Shown here: positions 1-8,832 of the stretch, in pieces
Numbering within the stretch: position 1 is the first letter of the stretch
Layout: each line of letters opens with the position of its first letter
From: Streptomyces sp. NBC_01481
Lineage (GTDB): Bacteria; Actinomycetota; Actinomycetes; Streptomycetales; Streptomycetaceae
Assembly: GCF_026339995.1 (NCBI RefSeq)
Contig: NZ_JAPEPT010000001.1
Coordinates: 942,501-1,006,500, forward strand
DNA: 64,000 nt
Direction of reading: 5' to 3'
The notes under the pieces: generated by a model
Databases searched by the model: none
The model's input: only the letters and a program-made list of their open reading frames with translations
What the model was told of the DNA's origin: nothing
Made by a program: the position numbers and the translations under genes

Positions 1-40
1 GAGTTCCGGGAACTCTCCCAAGGGCCCTCGCACTGCCGTC

Positions 41-71
41 GCGTCGCCATCGAGCGGCGCTTTTTTTGTTT
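41..71 (+). terminator. Rho-independent-type terminator
   Basis: A 7-bp stem (41-47 with 54-60, one G-T wobble) closes a 6-base loop and is followed at once by seven T and then GTTT, which is unusual in this GC-rich DNA. It would end a plus-strand transcript from outside the window, or attenuate the gene starting 20 bases later. A perfect 15-base palindrome with a central G lies at 1-15 just upstream. Confidence 0.6.
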
Positions 72-91
72 CCCACGAAGGTGAGGCGACC

Positions 92-784
92 ATGGCCGAC
101 CCGGCCCCCTCGCAGTCCCGCCCGGAGCAGTGCGCGTCCCACCGCTGCCGCCGGGCGGCCCGTTCCGACGCGCTGCGGCGCAGGTCCGCCGCGCCCGGTG
201 CCCGGCTCTGCGGATCGTGCGGGCGCGCCCTCGCGGCCGACCTGGCGGCGCTGCCCGCGCTCCACCACGACAGCGAGCAGCAACTCGTACTCCCCGCGCG
301 GCGAGCGGGCCTCGCCCGGGTCACGGGCCACCGCCCGGACGCGCCGGCCGTGAGCGACGCGGCGCTGGAGGCCCGCCACGACGCCGTCGTACGCCTGGCC
401 TCATGGGCCCGGCTCGTGCTGGACGAGTGCACGGACGCGGACACCGGAGCACCACCCGGCCGTACCGTCCCCGAACTGGCCGCCTTCCTCCGCCGCCACG
501 TCGACTTCCTGGCCGCCCACTCCGCCGCGGGCCCGGCGGCCGACGAGATCTCCCAGGTCGCCACCGCCCTGCGGCTCGTCGTGGCGCCGCCCAGGCCCGA
601 ACTCGTACCGCTCGGCCGGTGCGTGGAGCCCGGCTGCGACGCCGAGGTGTCGCTGCCCGGGCGCGGCGGCGACGACCTGGTGCTGCGCGGACCGATGTGC
701 GGCGCGGGACACGTACTCACGCCACGCCAGTGGCTCCTCCTGAATCAGCGTCAATCCACAGCCGTGGCCAAGGAGTCGGCATGA
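92..784 (+). CDS. Hypothetical Cys-rich (putative zinc-binding) protein
   Basis: A 230-aa protein of unknown function. The N-terminus has Cys/His pairs (CASHRC near residue 14, then LCGSCG near 48) resembling a zinc ribbon, and the C-terminal part has a second cluster (RCVEPGCDAEV, then GPMCGAGH), so it may bind two zinc ions. The middle is Ala/Arg-rich and helical. The ATG follows AAGGTGAGG at a good distance. The stop overlaps the next start as ATGA, so the two genes are probably one translational unit. Such Cys-rich/small-HTH pairs occur in actinomycete accessory DNA; a nucleic-acid or regulatory role is a guess. Confidence 0.7.
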   Translation: MADPAPSQSRPEQCASHRCRRAARSDALRRRSAAPGARLCGSCGRALAADLAALPALHHDSEQQLVLPARRAGLARVTGHRPDAPAVSDAALEARHDAVVRLASWARLVLDECTDADTGAPPGRTVPELAAFLRRHVDFLAAHSAAGPAADEISQVATALRLVVAPPRPELVPLGRCVEPGCDAEVSLPGRGGDDLVLRGPMCGAGHVLTPRQWLLLNQRQSTAVAKESA

Positions 785-975
785 GCAACGACGTGCATAC
801 CCCGCGCGGCAAGCGCGTCCCCACCTCGCTCGCCGCCCTCGCCCTCGGCGTCCGCGAGGGCACGATCCGCCAGTGGGCCCGCCGAGGCAAGATCACCCGG
901 TACGGCACCAAGCACCAGGCCCTGTACGACCTGAACGAGCTGACCGCGCTCGTGGCCCGCGAGAGCGCCACCTAA
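781..975 (+). CDS. Small helix-turn-helix DNA-binding protein
   Basis: A 64-aa protein whose ATG overlaps the upstream TGA. Residues about 13-50 (PTSLAALALGVREGTIRQWA, then RRGKITRYG) fit the winged helix-turn-helix of MerR/excisionase-like small proteins: a helix, a turn, a recognition helix with RQWARRG, and a short wing. It probably binds DNA, either as a partner of the Cys-rich protein or as a local regulator; its target is unknown. It is followed by a roughly 100-bp gap and then the GH3 cluster, so it is a candidate regulator of that cluster by position only. Confidence 0.65.
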   Translation: MSNDVHTPRGKRVPTSLAALALGVREGTIRQWARRGKITRYGTKHQALYDLNELTALVARESAT

Positions 976-1082
976 GAGCCCCCGGCACCACGTAACACCC
1001 CACACCCACATCACCGTTCGGCCCCCGCCGCGCGGCGCTTTCGCCTGCCCGGAAACGGGTCGGCACCTGAGGAGAGACAACA

Positions 1083-2789
1083 GTGGAGACACCCCAGACA
1101 CCCCGGACAACCACCCAGGACACACCCCGGACAACCCAGTGGCAGCAGCACTGGCAGGCCCGCCGTGCCCCCTTCGTCGAGGAGTGCTTCCGGGCCCGGG
1201 AGAGCCTGCTCGCCGATCTGAAGGACCCGGGTGCCGCCCAGGCCCGCGTTCTGGACGACCTCATCGACATCGGCGCCAGCTCGCTGCACTGGAAAGAGGA
1301 GGGGTACGACGTCATCGCCGCCGACCCCGGCACCTTCCGTTCCGTGCTGCCGATCATGCGCTACAACGACTTCGTCGAGCAGATCGACCGGGAGACCCGC
1401 ACCAAGGGCGGCATCCTCTCGTGCAGCCCCGTACTGCGCTGGCTCAAGACCAGCGGGACGACGGGCACCCCCAAGCGCGTCCCGTACACGCTGCACTGGC
1501 TGCTGAAGTACCGGATCCCCGCGATGAAGGCCATGTGGGGCACCTACCTGGAGCACCACCCGGAGATCCTCGCCCACCCCTGGGCCACGCTCGACACCCA
1601 GAGCGTCCGGGAGGACGTCTATGACTTCGTGCACGGGGTCGAGCACCAGGCGATCAGCAACCGCCACCCGCAGATCAACAGCCGGGACTGGAACCCGCCG
1701 TGGTACGAGTCCCCGTGGTTCGGCCCCGACACGCCCACCAGCCACGCCGGGCGGATGTACCACCGCGTACGGCACCTCGTCGGCAAGGACCTGCACTACA
1801 TCTCGGCGATCAACCCCAGCACGCTCGTCTCGCTGCGCGACCTGTTCGCCGAGCACGGCGCCGAACTGGTGCGCGACCTGCGCGAGGGCACCCTTCAGGG
1901 CAGGCCGTGGACCGAGCCCGACGAGAAGGCCGCGCTCCACCTCGAACAGGCCCTGGCCAAGCGTGACTTCAGCCTCGTCGACGTCTGGCCGTCCCTCACC
2001 CTCTACAGCTGCTGGCTGTCGGCCTCCGCCGAGCTGTACCGGCCGCGCCTGGACGCCGTACTGCCCGGCGTCGCCAAGCTGCCGTTCATGAGCTGCGGCA
2101 CCGAGGGAGTCACCACCATCCCCGTGGACGACACCCTGGAGAGCCAGCCGCTCGCCGTGAGCCAGGCCTGGTTCGAGTTCGTCCCCGCCGACGTACCGCT
2201 CGGGCAGCTCCTCGACGCCGGCGAGAAGATCGAGACCCTGCTGTACGACGAGGTCGAGGCGGGCCGCGACTACCACCTGATCATGTCCCAGGGGAACGGC
2301 CTCTACCGGCTGTGGACCGGCGACATCTACCGTGTCGACCGGATCGTCGACGACACGCCCTGGATCCACTTCACCCACCGCGACGGCGTCTTCCACTCCT
2401 TCACCGGCGAGAAGATCACCGAGGGCCAGGTCACCCAGGCCATCCGGCAGGGACTCGAAGGCAGCGGTCTCGACACCGGGCTGTACATGTGCGGGCCGCG
2501 CTGGGACGAGCCGCCGTCCTACACCGTCGTCGTCGAAGTACCCGCCCCGGGGGACGAGCTGGATGTGGAGCTGTCCGCCGCCATCGACCGCGAGCTGTCC
2601 GTCATCAACATCGAGTACGCCTCGAAGCGGGACAGCGGACGGCTCGCCGGCCTGCAAGTGCGGACCGTGGCGCAGGGCGCGATCGCCGCGTATGTCGAGT
2701 CGCGGCGGCAGCCGGGCAACGCGACTCAGTACAAGTACAAGCCGTTCCAGAAGGACACCGACTTCGTCGACGCGGTCGTGACCGACTGA
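1083..2789 (+). CDS. GH3-family acyl-adenylase / acyl-acid amide synthetase
   Basis: A 568-aa protein of the GH3 family (plant JAR1-type, scattered in bacteria), members of the ANL adenylating superfamily that activate a carboxylate with ATP and pass it to an amine, usually an amino acid. The P-loop-like motif TSGTTGTPK lies near residue 123, the central region has the GH3-like MSCGTEGV, and the conserved YRLWTGDIYRV precedes the C-terminal lid. Length fits the family. The GTG start has TGAGGAGAG six bases upstream. It opens a plus-strand gene run and is the best candidate for the first amide-forming or activating step. The acyl substrate cannot be read from sequence. A non-amidating acyl-adenylase is possible. 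Confidence 0.85.
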   Translation: METPQTPRTTTQDTPRTTQWQQHWQARRAPFVEECFRARESLLADLKDPGAAQARVLDDLIDIGASSLHWKEEGYDVIAADPGTFRSVLPIMRYNDFVEQIDRETRTKGGILSCSPVLRWLKTSGTTGTPKRVPYTLHWLLKYRIPAMKAMWGTYLEHHPEILAHPWATLDTQSVREDVYDFVHGVEHQAISNRHPQINSRDWNPPWYESPWFGPDTPTSHAGRMYHRVRHLVGKDLHYISAINPSTLVSLRDLFAEHGAELVRDLREGTLQGRPWTEPDEKAALHLEQALAKRDFSLVDVWPSLTLYSCWLSASAELYRPRLDAVLPGVAKLPFMSCGTEGVTTIPVDDTLESQPLAVSQAWFEFVPADVPLGQLLDAGEKIETLLYDEVEAGRDYHLIMSQGNGLYRLWTGDIYRVDRIVDDTPWIHFTHRDGVFHSFTGEKITEGQVTQAIRQGLEGSGLDTGLYMCGPRWDEPPSYTVVVEVPAPGDELDVELSAAIDRELSVINIEYASKRDSGRLAGLQVRTVAQGAIAAYVESRRQPGNATQYKYKPFQKDTDFVDAVVTD

Positions 2790-2834
2790 CCGCCCTGACA
2801 TCACCAACTGCTCATTGAACAAGGAGAGTTGACC

Positions 2835-3719
2835 GTGCTGGAAACCCTCAGGCCCCCGCAGAACACCCGCCGCGAGATCATCGACCTGCCGTGCGGCGAC
2901 GCCACCCGGCTCGCCCTGCACGTGTGGCGGCCGGAGCAGATCAGGGGAGCCGTCTTCTACTTCCACGGGCTGCAGAGCCACGCCGGGTGGCTGTGGGAAG
3001 TGGGCCCGCAGTTCGCCGACAACGACATCGCCTTCTTCGTCCTGGACCGGCGCGGCAGCGGCATAAGCCCCGGGGCGCGGGGCGAGATACCGGACGTCGA
3101 CACCGTCCTCGGCGACTACGCCAAGGCCGTCGCGTTCGTCCGGGAGATGATCGGCGACACCGTACCCCTGTCCCTGTTCGGGCACTGCCTCGGCGGCTCC
3201 TTCATGGCGGCCCTGATGAGCTACGAGGGGTTCACCACCTCGTACGACGCGGCCGTGTTCTGCTCGTCCTGGCTCGGCCGGATGCACGCCACGCTCGACG
3301 CGGACACGCGTGCGGCGATCGTGGCGGAAGCGAGCGAGGAGCCGTGGGACGCGGGGCTGAAGGCCGCCGACTTCACCGACGATGTCAAGTACCAGCACTT
3401 CATCGACCACGACGACCTGGCCGTACGGCAGTTGACGCGGCGGTCGAGGGCCGTGCTGCTGGAGCTGGAGCAGCTGTATCTGACGCGCGGGCGTACGACG
3501 CCACGGGTGCCTGCGGCCACCTTCGTCTCCGGGATGACCGACCCGATCGTGAACCTCGACGCGGCCCACTCCGTCTTCCAGGACCTGGTCTCCGCGCGCG
3601 GATCGATCATGAAGTTCCCCAGCGACAAGCACTACCTCTTCTATACCGACGTCAGCGGCGACCTGGTCGACTGGACGTCGACGTACACCCTGCTCCAGGG
3701 GGTGAACCGTGGCGCCTGA
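2835..3719 (+). CDS. Alpha/beta-fold hydrolase or acyltransferase with Cys nucleophile
   Basis: About 294 aa. The fold is recognisable from YFHGLQSH (oxyanion HG), DRRGSG and a nucleophile elbow, but the elbow reads GHCLGG: Cys118 replaces the usual Ser. Asp236 (MTDPIV) and His266 (DKHYLF) complete a Cys-Asp-His triad. A Cys elbow followed by two Gly is known from polyhydroxyalkanoate synthases and dienelactone hydrolases and favours thioester or acyl-transfer chemistry over simple hydrolysis. The GTG at 2835 is preferred to a TTG at 2829 because AAGGAG at 2821-2826 is correctly spaced only for the GTG. The 3' end overlaps the next gene by 11 bases. Confidence 0.85.
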   Translation: MLETLRPPQNTRREIIDLPCGDATRLALHVWRPEQIRGAVFYFHGLQSHAGWLWEVGPQFADNDIAFFVLDRRGSGISPGARGEIPDVDTVLGDYAKAVAFVREMIGDTVPLSLFGHCLGGSFMAALMSYEGFTTSYDAAVFCSSWLGRMHATLDADTRAAIVAEASEEPWDAGLKAADFTDDVKYQHFIDHDDLAVRQLTRRSRAVLLELEQLYLTRGRTTPRVPAATFVSGMTDPIVNLDAAHSVFQDLVSARGSIMKFPSDKHYLFYTDVSGDLVDWTSTYTLLQGVNRGA

Positions 3720-4854
3720 GGCCGGGAGTTCCGGACGGGCCCGGCTGTACCACGTCGAGCTGCCCATGCGGACGCCGTTCGACCATCCCGCCGCCCGGCG
3801 CCGTACGTCCGACAGCCTGGTCCTGAGGCTCTCGGCCGACGGTGTGGACGGCATCGGGGAGTGCGCGCCGCGCTCGTACGTCACCGGCGAGACCACCGCG
3901 AGTGTGCGCACCGCGCTCGAACAGGTCGACTTCGCCGCGCCGTTCGCGCTGCTGACCGGCCGCGACCCGGAGGAACTGCTGGGCCTGCTTCACCGGGACG
4001 GCTTCGCGCGGACCTTCGGGATCGACGGCGGCAACAATCTGCTCTGCCTGCTGGAGACGGCGGTGCTCGACTGGCTGGGGCGGCGGCTGGGTCTTGGCGC
4101 GCGCGCTCTGCTGCCGGGGGGAGAGGGCGGGACTCCACCGCCCCTGCCCGTCTCCCAGGTGCTCGATCTCAGCCTGGACGCCGAGGAGTTCCTCGCCACC
4201 CGGGGGCCTTTCCACTTCGTGAAGATCAAGGCGTCGGACGACGTCGAGCACGACGCCCGGACCGTCCGCACCATCCGCGACAGGATCGGCGACGACGTAC
4301 CGATCATGGTCGACGCCAATATGTGCTGGACCCCCGCGAACGCGGTCGACCACGCCCGTCGGCTGCGCGAGGCAGGCGTCGACTATGTGGAGGAACCGCT
4401 GCCCAAGGGCTCCTGGGAGGCGCTGCGCGTGCTGCGGCGCGACGGCGGGGTGCGGATCATGCTGGACGAGTCGGTGTGCGCGGCCCGGGACGCCCGTACG
4501 GCGGTGGAGTCCGGGGCGTGCGACGCGTTCAACATCCGGGTGTCGAAGAACGGGGGGCCGCTGCCGGCCGCCGGGCTCGTCGACTACGCCCGGGAGAACG
4601 GGGTCCGCTTTCAGTTCGGCGTCCAGGTCGCCGAGGTCGGCCCGCTCATCAACTCGGGCCGGGCGCTGGCCTTCGGCCACCCGGACGCGCTCACCGTCGA
4701 GGCCGGCCAGTCCGACCGCTTCTTCCCCGAGATGATCGTCGCCCCGCCCCCCGCCGTCGACCGTGACACCAACACCCTGTCACCGGCGGGAGGCACCGGC
4801 TGGGGCATGGACCTCGCCGCGAGCGCGGAGCGCTGGGCGGTACGGGACCTCTGA
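3709..4854 (+). CDS. Enolase-superfamily enzyme, muconate-lactonizing (MLE) subgroup
   Basis: 381 aa. The MLE-type active-site set is present: KIK (second Lys the general acid/base), metal ligands in MVDANMCW (Asp), VEEPLP (Glu) and MLDESV (Asp), and the opposing Lys in RVSKNGG. This subgroup includes dipeptide epimerases, N-acylamino-acid racemases, o-succinylbenzoate synthase and muconate cycloisomerases, all using enolate chemistry with Mg2+. Beside a GH3 amide synthetase and an ATP-grasp ligase, an epimerase of an N-acylated or dipeptide intermediate is the likeliest role, but cycloisomerisation cannot be excluded. The GTG start lies inside the upstream gene, suggesting coupling. Confidence 0.85.
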   Translation: MAPEAGSSGRARLYHVELPMRTPFDHPAARRRTSDSLVLRLSADGVDGIGECAPRSYVTGETTASVRTALEQVDFAAPFALLTGRDPEELLGLLHRDGFARTFGIDGGNNLLCLLETAVLDWLGRRLGLGARALLPGGEGGTPPPLPVSQVLDLSLDAEEFLATRGPFHFVKIKASDDVEHDARTVRTIRDRIGDDVPIMVDANMCWTPANAVDHARRLREAGVDYVEEPLPKGSWEALRVLRRDGGVRIMLDESVCAARDARTAVESGACDAFNIRVSKNGGPLPAAGLVDYARENGVRFQFGVQVAEVGPLINSGRALAFGHPDALTVEAGQSDRFFPEMIVAPPPAVDRDTNTLSPAGGTGWGMDLAASAERWAVRDL

Positions 4855-4939
4855 GCCCGCCCATCGCTCGTACCGTCTGCTGTCTCTTCCCACTCGCACA
4901 TCACACCCCGCACACCCATGCCCGAAAGGCAGGACCGTC

Positions 4940-5827
4940 ATGACCGTACTGTTCGAATGCACCTACCGGGGCGGCCGCTATTTCGGCCTCGGACTTCCCG
5001 AGGACGGCGAGCCGTTGCACGTCACCCCGCTCGGAAACCTGGACCTGGGGAAGCTGCTCGTCGAGGGCGGCGACGTCGCCGTGCTGCTCGCCGCCGCCGA
5101 GACAGTGACCATTCCCGCGAGCGAACGCGACGCCGTGTCCTTCCGGCCGCCCCTGCTGCCCGACCACCTCGGCGACGCCATGGTCGGCGGCTTCATGCAG
5201 ACCCACAACGTCAAGGTGGACGCGGACACCCCGAGCCAACCGAACTGGTTCCTCAAGGGGCTCGGCGAGGTGCTGAAGACCTCCGGGGAGGAACTGCGCG
5301 CCCCCGTCGGCTCCGTCGCGCTGACCGAGGAGGCGGAGATCGTCCTCGTCTACGTCACCGATGACGACCACCGGCCCCGGTACGTCGGCCACACCTTCGG
5401 CAACGACCTCACCGACATCGGCCGCTTCCGCCGCCACCGCGGCCACCTCTCCTATGCCAAGCTGTGCGACGCGGCCGTGGCACCCTGGCTGTTCCTCGGC
5501 GAACCGCCGCGCCATGTCACCGGGCACGTCACGATCGAACGGGACGGCGAGCCCTGCTGGCGGGGCCACTTCACCACCGGCACCAAGGCTCTGCACTACG
5601 GGCTCGACGACATCATGTCCGAGCTGTTCTCGTACGACGCCCTGCTCACCCCCGGCCGCGTCCACTACGTCTATATCGGCGCCGACCGCAGCAGCTTCCA
5701 CGACGGCCACCGCATGGCCGACGGCGACCGCGTCACGCTGGACTTCGAGAGCCATGGCGTCACCCTCTCCAACACCGTGCGGTGTGCGTCGCCGGCGCTC
5801 GTGGCCGCCGCGCACGAGGGCTCGTGA
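4940..5827 (+). CDS. Fumarylacetoacetase-fold enzyme (AraD1/FAH-like)
   Basis: 295 aa with a C-terminal FAH-type domain (segments GHTFGNDLTDI and LDDIMSELFSYDALLTPG). The family catalyses metal-dependent hydrolysis, decarboxylation, hydration or dehydration of acylpyruvate-like or sugar-acid compounds. The N-terminal part (about residues 1-110) resembles that of AraD1-type dehydratases. The exact reaction is not predictable; it would act on an oxo-acid in this pathway. The ATG has GAAAGGCAGG upstream. The stop overlaps the next GTG by four bases (GTGA). Confidence 0.8.
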   Translation: MTVLFECTYRGGRYFGLGLPEDGEPLHVTPLGNLDLGKLLVEGGDVAVLLAAAETVTIPASERDAVSFRPPLLPDHLGDAMVGGFMQTHNVKVDADTPSQPNWFLKGLGEVLKTSGEELRAPVGSVALTEEAEIVLVYVTDDDHRPRYVGHTFGNDLTDIGRFRRHRGHLSYAKLCDAAVAPWLFLGEPPRHVTGHVTIERDGEPCWRGHFTTGTKALHYGLDDIMSELFSYDALLTPGRVHYVYIGADRSSFHDGHRMADGDRVTLDFESHGVTLSNTVRCASPALVAAAHEGS

Positions 5828-7041
5828 GCCGGGGCGAGGGGGTGCGCAGGCTCAGCGACACGGAGGCGGCGTTCGCCTACGCCCACGCACTCCTGCGCGG
5901 CAGCGGCCGGCTCACCACCACCTTCACGGTGAACGGCGTCCTCGCCCCGGAGCGGGTCGAGCGCGCGGTGGAGCTGTGGGTACGGCGGCTGCCGCTGCTG
6001 TCGCTGCGGATCGAGGACGCCGGCGGCGCGGGGCTGTGGTTCCGAAAGGGGGCGCCGGGAGCGTTCCCCGTCCACGAGCAGGAGGCGGACGGGGAACGGC
6101 TGTGGAGGCTGAGCGTCGGGCAGACCCCGGTGGGCACGACCCGCTTCTCCCTCACCCTCCACCCCGCGATCTGCGACGGCTACTCCGTCGGCCGCCTCGT
6201 ACGGCCGTTGCTGGACGCCCTGTTCGGCACGCCGGGCGCCTGTCCCGGGGAACAGGAGCTGCCCCCCGACCTCGACGGGCTCACCTACGAGGGCGGGGGC
6301 GCGTGCGGGTGTGCGGTGTGCATGCCCTCCGGGTCGCCGCGCCGGGGCAAGCGGGCCGTGACGCCGTACGCGGGAGACAGTGACGGGCAGGCCGAGGAGG
6401 TGGGGCGTGCGGGTGATGTCGTGACCCTCGCCCTGAGCGCCTACGCGACTCGACGGCTGCGCTCCTGGTGCGGAACGCGGCAGTTGACGGTGAGCGGGTT
6501 TCTCACGACCGTGCTGGCCGACGCGCTCGCCCGGGAGAGCGGATGCACCGAGGTCGCGGTCGCCACCGCGGTGTCCCTGCGGCGGAGCTACGCCGAGCGG
6601 GCGCTGATCACCGAACCGGGCTGTGTGCTGGGCGTGGTGCGGGCGGCGCTGCGGGCGAGCCCGGGCGGCGACCCGGTGGGCGGGGCCCGGGCGAACGCGG
6701 CGGCGCTCTGCGCGGCGGGGCGTGCGTGGCGTCCGGAGCGGCGCGCGCACGCCGCTGTCCGTCGGGCCGTGGAGAGGGCGGCGGCGGGGGAGGGCGGGGT
6801 GGAGCTTCGGGTCACCGACGCCGGGTCGGTGGACACCGCGCTCGGCCCGCACGCCGGAAGGGTCACGGGGTTCCGGACCGTCGCGGCACACGGGGGGACG
6901 CGGCTCGGCGGCACCCTGCAGCTGTCGTCGTTCAAGGGGGCGTTGACGGTAGCTCTCGCCGTCGGTGGGCCCTGGGTGGCGGTCGCGGAGCGGGAGCTGA
7001 CCGAGGCGGCACTGCTGCGTTCCGCTTTGCTGCCCGTGTAA
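5824..7041 (+). CDS. Condensation/acyltransferase-like protein with degenerate active site
   Basis: 405 aa. The N-terminal half resembles the chloramphenicol-acetyltransferase/NRPS-condensation fold as a stand-alone protein (PapA-like): strand pattern, PLLSLRIED, and an active-site loop reading LHPAICDG. In the canonical HHxxxDG the second His is catalytic; here the two positions are His113-Pro114, so the catalytic base is missing. A CGCAVC pair in the middle is unusual for the family. It may be a non-catalytic partner, use another residue, or catalyse a reaction not needing that His. It is translationally coupled to the upstream FAH-like gene. The assignment is by motif and length. Confidence 0.65.
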   Translation: MSRGEGVRRLSDTEAAFAYAHALLRGSGRLTTTFTVNGVLAPERVERAVELWVRRLPLLSLRIEDAGGAGLWFRKGAPGAFPVHEQEADGERLWRLSVGQTPVGTTRFSLTLHPAICDGYSVGRLVRPLLDALFGTPGACPGEQELPPDLDGLTYEGGGACGCAVCMPSGSPRRGKRAVTPYAGDSDGQAEEVGRAGDVVTLALSAYATRRLRSWCGTRQLTVSGFLTTVLADALARESGCTEVAVATAVSLRRSYAERALITEPGCVLGVVRAALRASPGGDPVGGARANAAALCAAGRAWRPERRAHAAVRRAVERAAAGEGGVELRVTDAGSVDTALGPHAGRVTGFRTVAAHGGTRLGGTLQLSSFKGALTVALAVGGPWVAVAERELTEAALLRSALLPV

Positions 7042-7203
7042 AAGCGCAGGTGGGAGCCTTGCGTGGGTGCGGACTCCTCAAAGTCGTAGCCGGGGGTGGC
7101 CCTCCGATTGAAAACAAAGAGTTCGTTCTCTATTTTTTAGTCCAGGCTTCGAACCAGCGAGGCCCGCCCAACTGCGCACAGCTCAGAGGAAAGGGGACGC
7201 GTC

Positions 7204-8832
7204 ATGGGGACTTTGTCCATGGTGGCTCCCGAGCCGGCCCGGACGGTGGTCGGCTCCGCCGCGAACCGCCCCGCCCTCGACGCCTTCGTCGCGGAGATCT
7301 TCGAACGGCTGCCCCGTGCCGACCAGCGCAAATGGGCCCATATCTACACGCGTGGCCTGCTGGTGACGCCGGGTCGCAAGACGGTACGGCGGCTCGCGGC
7401 CTCCGTGTCCGACTCGACCACGGCCGCCCAGGCCCTGCACCAGTTCGTCAACGCCAGCCCCTGGGACTGGGCGCCGGTCCGCGCCCGCCTGGCCGACTGG
7501 GTCGTACGGCGGTCCCGGCCCCGCGCCCTGGTCCTAGGCCCGGCGGTGCTGCCCAAGCGCGGCGACCGCTCCTGCGGGGTGCACCGCCGCTTCGTCCCGC
7601 AGGACGGACGTACCGTCAACTGCCAGGTCGGCGTCGGCGCGTTCCTCGCCACGGACGACGCGACGGTCCCCGTCGACTGGCGTCTGCTGCTGCCCGGCGC
7701 GTGGTCCGAGGACCCGGAGGTACGCGGCCGGGCCCGCGTCCCCGAGACCGCCTCCGGCGCCCAGGACTCGGCCGAGGCGCAGGCCTTGGACCTGGTCGAC
7801 GAGGTCGGCCGGGGCCTGCCGGACCCGGACCTGCACGGGGTGCCGGTCGTCGCCGACCTGGTCGGCTTCGCGGACTCCGGCGCGCTGGTGTGCGGGCTGG
7901 TCGCCCGGCGGCGGCGGTTCGTCGTGGCGGTGCCCGGGGACCTTGTCGTGCTTCCGGACCGGGTGGTGGGCGGTGTGGCCGGGCGCGTCGTGTTCGGTGC
8001 GTACGGTCGGGCTGCCTCGGGTGCGGCCGGACGTACCGCGTCCGGTACGTCCGGGGCGCGGGCGCGTGCCGTCACCGCGCGGAATCTGCTCGCAGCCCAT
8101 CACGGCCGGTCGCCGCTGCACCCCCCGGCGGCGGCCGAGCCGGACCTGGCCCTCGCGCCGGGACCGGCGGCCGTGGCGACGGGGGTGGTCCGCCTCCCCG
8201 GCATCCCCGTCGCCCTCCGGCTGGTCTGCGAGCGTTGGGGGGAGGGGGGCGGTGCCTCCGGTGATGGCGTGCGGGTCTGGCTCACCGATCTCGTGGACCG
8301 GCCGGCGCCTGAGGTGCTGGCGCTGGCCCGGCTGCACACGGAGGCCGTCGACACGGTGGAGCGGTTGGCCGAGGACTTCGGGCTGCATGCCTTCGAGGGG
8401 CGTTCGTACCCCGGCTGGCACCACCACATGACGCTGGTCTCCGCCGCCTTCGCCTACGGCACCCTCGGCTCCGCCACCGCGCCGCCGGGCAACCCGGCCC
8501 CCGCCTCACGTGGACCGATGGCGGGCCGACCGCCGCGCGGGGCACGAAGCGGTGCGGCGCCGACGCGGAGTGCCGGGGCTCCGGGGCGGGGTTCGACAGC
8601 TCCCTCGCGGGCTTCTACGGCTTCGACGCGGCCTCCCGCGGTTCCGACGCGGTTCCCGTCGGCTTCGACACGGCCTCCGCTGCCCTCGACGGCTCCCACG
8701 CAGCCTTCGGTCTCCCCCGCCAGGCACTCGGCGCCCCCAGCCCTGCACTCCGCACCCCCACTCTTCCCACCACCCCCCGCGCCCCCACCCTCGCGGACCC
8801 CCACCTCTCCGACACGAACGGGATGCTCCTGA
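7204..8832 (+). CDS. IS701-type transposase-like protein, probably catalytically dead, with long Pro/Ser tail
   Basis: 542 aa. Residues about 20-430 match the IS701/IS4-like DDE transposase layout (an N-terminal block around AEIFERLPRADQRKWAHIY, then NCQVGVGAF, VDWRLLLPG and EGRSYPGWHHH). Where the first catalytic Asp is expected (DDTGFPKKG-type motif) the protein reads LGPAVLPKRG with Gly112-Pro113. A second Asp (VADLVGF, about 218) and the C-terminal Glu remain. Residues about 440-542 form a Pro/Ser/Thr/Ala low-complexity tail absent from transposases. I see no flanking terminal inverted repeats, and the stop overlaps the exporter start (TGATG). It looks domesticated inside the cluster; a DNA-binding or regulatory role is inference. 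About 160 bp of AT-richer DNA precede it and may hold a promoter. Confidence 0.7.
   Translation: MGTLSMVAPEPARTVVGSAANRPALDAFVAEIFERLPRADQRKWAHIYTRGLLVTPGRKTVRRLAASVSDSTTAAQALHQFVNASPWDWAPVRARLADWVVRRSRPRALVLGPAVLPKRGDRSCGVHRRFVPQDGRTVNCQVGVGAFLATDDATVPVDWRLLLPGAWSEDPEVRGRARVPETASGAQDSAEAQALDLVDEVGRGLPDPDLHGVPVVADLVGFADSGALVCGLVARRRRFVVAVPGDLVVLPDRVVGGVAGRVVFGAYGRAASGAAGRTASGTSGARARAVTARNLLAAHHGRSPLHPPAAAEPDLALAPGPAAVATGVVRLPGIPVALRLVCERWGEGGGASGDGVRVWLTDLVDRPAPEVLALARLHTEAVDTVERLAEDFGLHAFEGRSYPGWHHHMTLVSAAFAYGTLGSATAPPGNPAPASRGPMAGRPPRGARSGAAPTRSAGAPGRGSTAPSRASTASTRPPAVPTRFPSASTRPPLPSTAPTQPSVSPARHSAPPALHSAPPLFPPPPAPPPSRTPTSPTRTGCS

Noticed and set aside
1..28. Palindromes at 1-15 and 21-28 as an attachment site
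   Set aside because: Too short and at the window edge; no integrase gene or second copy is visible here.
1011..3911. 966-aa minus-strand open frame
   Set aside because: Antisense shadow of the GH3 and hydrolase genes; no family motifs, and the codon pattern follows the plus-strand genes.
7204..8832. Active insertion sequence
   Set aside because: No terminal inverted repeats or target duplications seen near the gene, and the first catalytic Asp is absent.
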